Source of the DNA: an uncultured Bacteroidota bacterium
GTDB lineage: Bacteria > Bacteroidota > Bacteroidia > 2-12-FULL-35-15
DNA: 9,515 nucleotides
Assembly: GCA_903881065.1 (NCBI GenBank)
Contig: CAIRRW010000259.1
Location: 1 to 9,515 of the forward strand
Direction of reading: 5' to 3'
Made by a program: the position numbers and the translations under genes. Under the pieces are notes generated by a model. The model saw only the letters and a program-made list of their open reading frames with translations, was not told the origin of the DNA and made no database searches. Position 1 is the stretch's first letter. Each line of letters begins with the position of its first letter. This document shows, piece by piece, positions 6,671-9,515 of the stretch.

Positions 6671-6902
6671 CCGAACGAAAAATAAAAACAACAAATAATT
6701 TACTAGTCCGAAAACAATAAAAATAAATATTTGAAACACACCTACCCTTATTGAACTATCAGTATTTTTAACAAGTTTTAATTACAAACCAATTTCGTTC
6801 TTTAGATTATCTTTAAAAAAGGAAAACAATATTTTCGGTAAACCGTTTATATACTGTTGTTCCCTTGTATTTATACTTTTAACATTTTGTAATAATATAT
6901 TT

Positions 6903-6925
6903 AATTCCCTTTTACTAAAGGAATT
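6903..6925 (+). other. Small hairpin upstream of porU
   Basis: AATTCC (6903-6908) pairs with GGAATT (6920-6925), and TTT (6910-6912) with AAA (6917-6919), leaving one bulged C and a 4-base loop. It lies about 50 bases before the porU promoter box and is not followed by a T-run, so it is not a convincing terminator. It could be a protein-binding palindrome or be without function. Confidence 0.3.
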
Positions 6926-6975
6926 ATCAGTAATACATTACAAAACATTAATGAAAACAGTTCGTCAAATTTCAT

Positions 6976-6983
6976 TAGATTTG
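6976..6983 (+). promoter_or_regulatory. -7 promoter box of porU
   Basis: TAGATTTG matches TAnnTTTG fully and ends 18 bases before the porU ATG at 7002. No clear TTTG is present about 19 bases further upstream, so the -33 element is weak or absent. The short spacing to the ATG is the same as at the two cargo genes of this window. Confidence 0.5.
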
Positions 6984-7001
6984 AATAATAATTTTTAACA
7001 A

Positions 7002-9515
7002 ATGAAAATTCGCTTTTTAATAACTCTTCTGCTTAGTGTTAATTTAGTTGGTTTCGGTCAAACTAAGTTTACAGAAAAGCCTGTTGCTTCCACATATAAA
7101 ATCACATGGCAAAAACCTGTAACTATGAAGTATTCGGATTCACAGGTAAAACATTTTATTTCCTTTAAAGACGCACAACATGTTGCAGAAGATGGAGCGT
7201 TGCCGCGATTTAGTCAGAAAGTAAAGATTGGAAATGGCGAAACTTTTTCTGCAGAAATAATAAATGGTTCTTATGAACCGCTTTCAGATGAAGAAATTGC
7301 TTTAATAAAAGATTCTAAAAAAATAGGAAATCAGATTTCAGTAAAAACAACTGTTTCCATAAGCCGCAAACAATCCTATGGTGTTTTATCATTTATTCCA
7401 ATTCGAAGAAATAGTTTTTCGGGCAGATATGAAAAATTAGTTTCTTTTGATTTGAATATTACCGCTTCTCCTTCCGAAAGGGCTACTATTCGTGCAGTGC
7501 ATCCTTATTCTTCTCATTCTGTTTTGCAAAGTGGCAAATGGTATAAAATTGCAATTAATACTGATGGGGTATATAAACTCTCCTATCAGTTTTTGCAAAG
7601 TTTAGGTGTGGATATGTCAACACTCAATCCTGCTAATATTAGAGTATATGGTAATGGCGGTGGAATGTTGCCCGAATTAAATTCAATTTCACGCCCTGAT
7701 GATTTAATTGAAAATTCTATCTTCGTTCAGAACACTACTCCTGGAGTTTTTGGCAACTCCGACTATGTTTTATTTTATGGCAAGGGACCAAATACCTGGA
7801 AATTTAACAGTACTTCAGTTCCTAAATATCAACATTCATTAAATCTTTATTCCGATTCAGCCTATTATTTTATTAATGTTGATTTAGGTCCGGGAAAAAG
7901 AATTCAAACGCAAACTTCATCAGGTGCTGCACTTGTTCCTTCCAATAATATTGTATCCTCTTTTGATGATTATGGATTTCATGAATTAGATGCTGTCAAT
8001 TTTATGAAATCGGGTAGAGCATGGTACGGTGAATACTTTGATAATATAGCATCTTATAACTTTTCCTTTTCTTTTCCAAATATCGATGTTACTTCTACAG
8101 CTACAGTAAAAGCAAATATTGCTTCCCGAGACGCAGTAAGTACTTCCTATTTTTCTGTAAGCAGTCAATCAGGTTTGACGTATGATACCATTCAATCAAC
8201 CCCACAAGGAGATCCTTATGCTTATATAAAGGCGGCATCTTTTTCCTTTACTCCAAGCGTATCACCTGTTGTAACAGTTAATGTAACTAAACTTTCAACG
8301 GATGCAATAGCATGGCTTGATTATATAGAAGTAAATGCCAGACGACAACTTACTATGGCAGGCAATCAAATGATATTTAGAGATTCGAAATCAGTTGGGG
8401 CTGGCAATGTTGCACAGTATAATCTTACCAGTCTTGTACCTATTCAAATCTGGGATATTACTAATCCAACAAATGCTATGCTTCAATCCGTGAATAATGT
8501 TGGCGGCATCAATCAATTTGTTTTACCTGCTGATACTTTGCGACAATTTGTGGCATTTACAAACTCTTCCTTTCTTACTCCAACTTCTGTTGGAACTGTT
8601 GCGAATCAGGATTTGCATTCACTCACCAACAAAGAGTTTATTATTATTACTCATCCCGATTTTTATCAACAAGCATTACAGTTAGCTTCTTTCCATGAAA
8701 GCAGAGATTCGATATATGCCAACGTTGTTACTACCCAACAAATATATAATGAGTTTTCATCTGGCGCTCAGGATATTTGTGCTATTCGTGATTTTGTAAA
8801 AATGTTTTATGATAGGGCTGGAAGTAATATTAGTCAGATACCAAAATATTTATTGATGTTTGGTGACGGCTCCTATGACAATAAGCACAGGTTCAGTAAC
8901 AATTCCGACTTTATTCCAACTTATGAATCATACAATTCCACGCTCTCTACGGGTTCATATGTTTCTGATGATTTCTATGGCTGTTTGGATGATAGTGAAG
9001 GAGGTATGGTTGATGGTGTGGATGCAGTGGATATTGGAATTGGGCGTTTCCCTGTCCAATCACAATCAGATGCAAACACTGCAATCAATAAAATATTGAA
9101 TTATAAGAAAATTGGTGTAGCCCCTACAACAGCTGCAACTAATTCCTGCTCGAGTCCTACCTTAGGCTCTCCTTTTGGCGATTGGCGAAATGTAATATGT
9201 TTTATTGCCGATGATGAGGATGGAGACTTACATATTACACAGGCAAATACAGAAGCTACATTAGTTGACACAAATGATAAAGATTATAATATTGATAAAA
9301 TATATTTGGATTCCTATGTACAAGTAGCTACTCCTGGTGGTGATAGGTATCCTGGAGTTAGCGATGCTATCAATAAAAGAATGGAAAAAGGCTGCTTAAT
9401 TATGAATTATACCGGCCATGGTGGTGTTGTTGGATTAGCGCATGAACGTATTCTTGATATTTCTATGATAAATTCATGGAATAATATTAACAATATGCCT
9501 TTATTCTTTACTGCA
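7002..9515 (+). CDS. porU: Type IX secretion system sortase PorU (gingipain-like C25 protease), C-terminus off the window
   Basis: I translated this frame by eye; it is open from ATG 7002 to the right edge, 838 residues. MKIRFLITLLLSVNLVGFGQ is a signal peptide. A pro-like N-terminal region follows, then KWYKIAINTDGVYKLSY (from residue 179) and NIRVYGNGGG, both typical of PorU. The C25 peptidase part has YLLMFGDGSYDN (GDG near 621), DFIPTYES (from 636), YVSDDFYG, DIGIGRFPV (677-685) and NYTGHGG with the catalytic His at 806. The window ends at PLFFTA, exactly where the family continues to the catalytic Cys, so the Cys and the C-terminal part are not visible. PorU works at the outer membrane with PorV, PorQ and PorZ. 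It cleaves sorting domains from secreted cargo and links the cargo to surface lipopolysaccharide. Family members are usually over 1,100 residues. No frameshift is seen. porV often lies just downstream in this phylum. Confidence 0.93.
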   Translation, partial: MKIRFLITLLLSVNLVGFGQTKFTEKPVASTYKITWQKPVTMKYSDSQVKHFISFKDAQHVAEDGALPRFSQKVKIGNGETFSAEIINGSYEPLSDEEIALIKDSKKIGNQISVKTTVSISRKQSYGVLSFIPIRRNSFSGRYEKLVSFDLNITASPSERATIRAVHPYSSHSVLQSGKWYKIAINTDGVYKLSYQFLQSLGVDMSTLNPANIRVYGNGGGMLPELNSISRPDDLIENSIFVQNTTPGVFGNSDYVLFYGKGPNTWKFNSTSVPKYQHSLNLYSDSAYYFINVDLGPGKRIQTQTSSGAALVPSNNIVSSFDDYGFHELDAVNFMKSGRAWYGEYFDNIASYNFSFSFPNIDVTSTATVKANIASRDAVSTSYFSVSSQSGLTYDTIQSTPQGDPYAYIKAASFSFTPSVSPVVTVNVTKLSTDAIAWLDYIEVNARRQLTMAGNQMIFRDSKSVGAGNVAQYNLTSLVPIQIWDITNPTNAMLQSVNNVGGINQFVLPADTLRQFVAFTNSSFLTPTSVGTVANQDLHSLTNKEFIIITHPDFYQQALQLASFHESRDSIYANVVTTQQIYNEFSSGAQDICAIRDFVKMFYDRAGSNISQIPKYLLMFGDGSYDNKHRFSNNSDFIPTYESYNSTLSTGSYVSDDFYGCLDDSEGGMVDGVDAVDIGIGRFPVQSQSDANTAINKILNYKKIGVAPTTAATNSCSSPTLGSPFGDWRNVICFIADDEDGDLHITQANTEATLVDTNDKDYNIDKIYLDSYVQVATPGGDRYPGVSDAINKRMEKGCLIMNYTGHGGVVGLAHERILDISMINSWNNINNMPLFFTA

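Larger units (their letters stand above)
6487..7001. other. AT-rich divergent intergenic region
   Basis: These 515 bases separate the minus-strand FG-GAP gene from porU. I find no credible gene: the open extension of the FG-GAP frame to 6624 lacks coding character. The region holds a promoter box for each flanking gene, one possible extra plus-strand promoter (6638-6670) and a small hairpin (6903-6925). Long A and T runs dominate the rest. It is long for two short-leader promoters, so it may carry further control sites I cannot recognise. Confidence 0.5.

Noticed and set aside
7002..9515. Reading the missing catalytic Cys of PorU as evidence of a broken gene.
   Set aside because: The frame is open to the last base and the window stops at the position just before the Cys is expected; the absence is caused by the window edge.

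Overview
The window is AT-rich DNA that looks like a free-living or environmental member of the Bacteroidota. Three things support this. Two proteins carry C-terminal type A sorting domains of the type IX secretion system (T9SS), and a third is the T9SS sortase PorU; this system is known only from the Bacteroidota and close relatives. Candidate promoters fit the Bacteroidota -7 consensus TAnnTTTG. Shine-Dalgarno sites are lacking in front of the starts. I cannot name a genus.

Layout, left to right. (1) 1-1370, minus strand: the N-terminal 456 residues of a multi-pass GT-C type membrane glycosyltransferase-like protein that runs off the left edge. (2) 1527-2444, minus: a 305-residue secreted T9SS cargo protein of unknown function. 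(3) 2704-3926, plus: an accessory-looking block with a small XRE/Cro-type helix-turn-helix protein, then an array of ten 21-bp units starting one base after its stop codon, then an uncharacterised 230-residue protein with no signal peptide. (4) 3927-4131: a strong bidirectional terminator and a separate nested palindrome resembling a dispersed repeat. (5) 4132-6486, minus: a 784-residue secreted FG-GAP/VCBS repeat protein with a T9SS sorting domain. (6) 6487-7001: a divergent, AT-rich intergenic region. (7) 7002 to the right edge, plus: porU, cut by the window just after the catalytic His and just before the expected catalytic Cys.

The two cargo proteins and PorU act in one pathway. Sec signal peptides send the cargo to the periplasm, the T9SS carries it across the outer membrane, and PorU removes the C-terminal sorting domain and attaches the product to the surface. 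Candidate -7 boxes of the two cargo genes and porU all end 17-18 bases before the ATG.

The most unusual structure is the array at 2963-3172. All ten 21-bp units keep a perfect odd palindrome, AATSATT. From unit 3 to unit 8 the central base alternates G, C, G, C, G, C, which gives a 42-bp higher-order period and three spaced inverted pairs. With the HTH gene on one side and an uncharacterised gene on the other, it looks like a multi-site operator or another DNA/RNA-level element rather than a coding region. Its function is unknown and this reading is inference.
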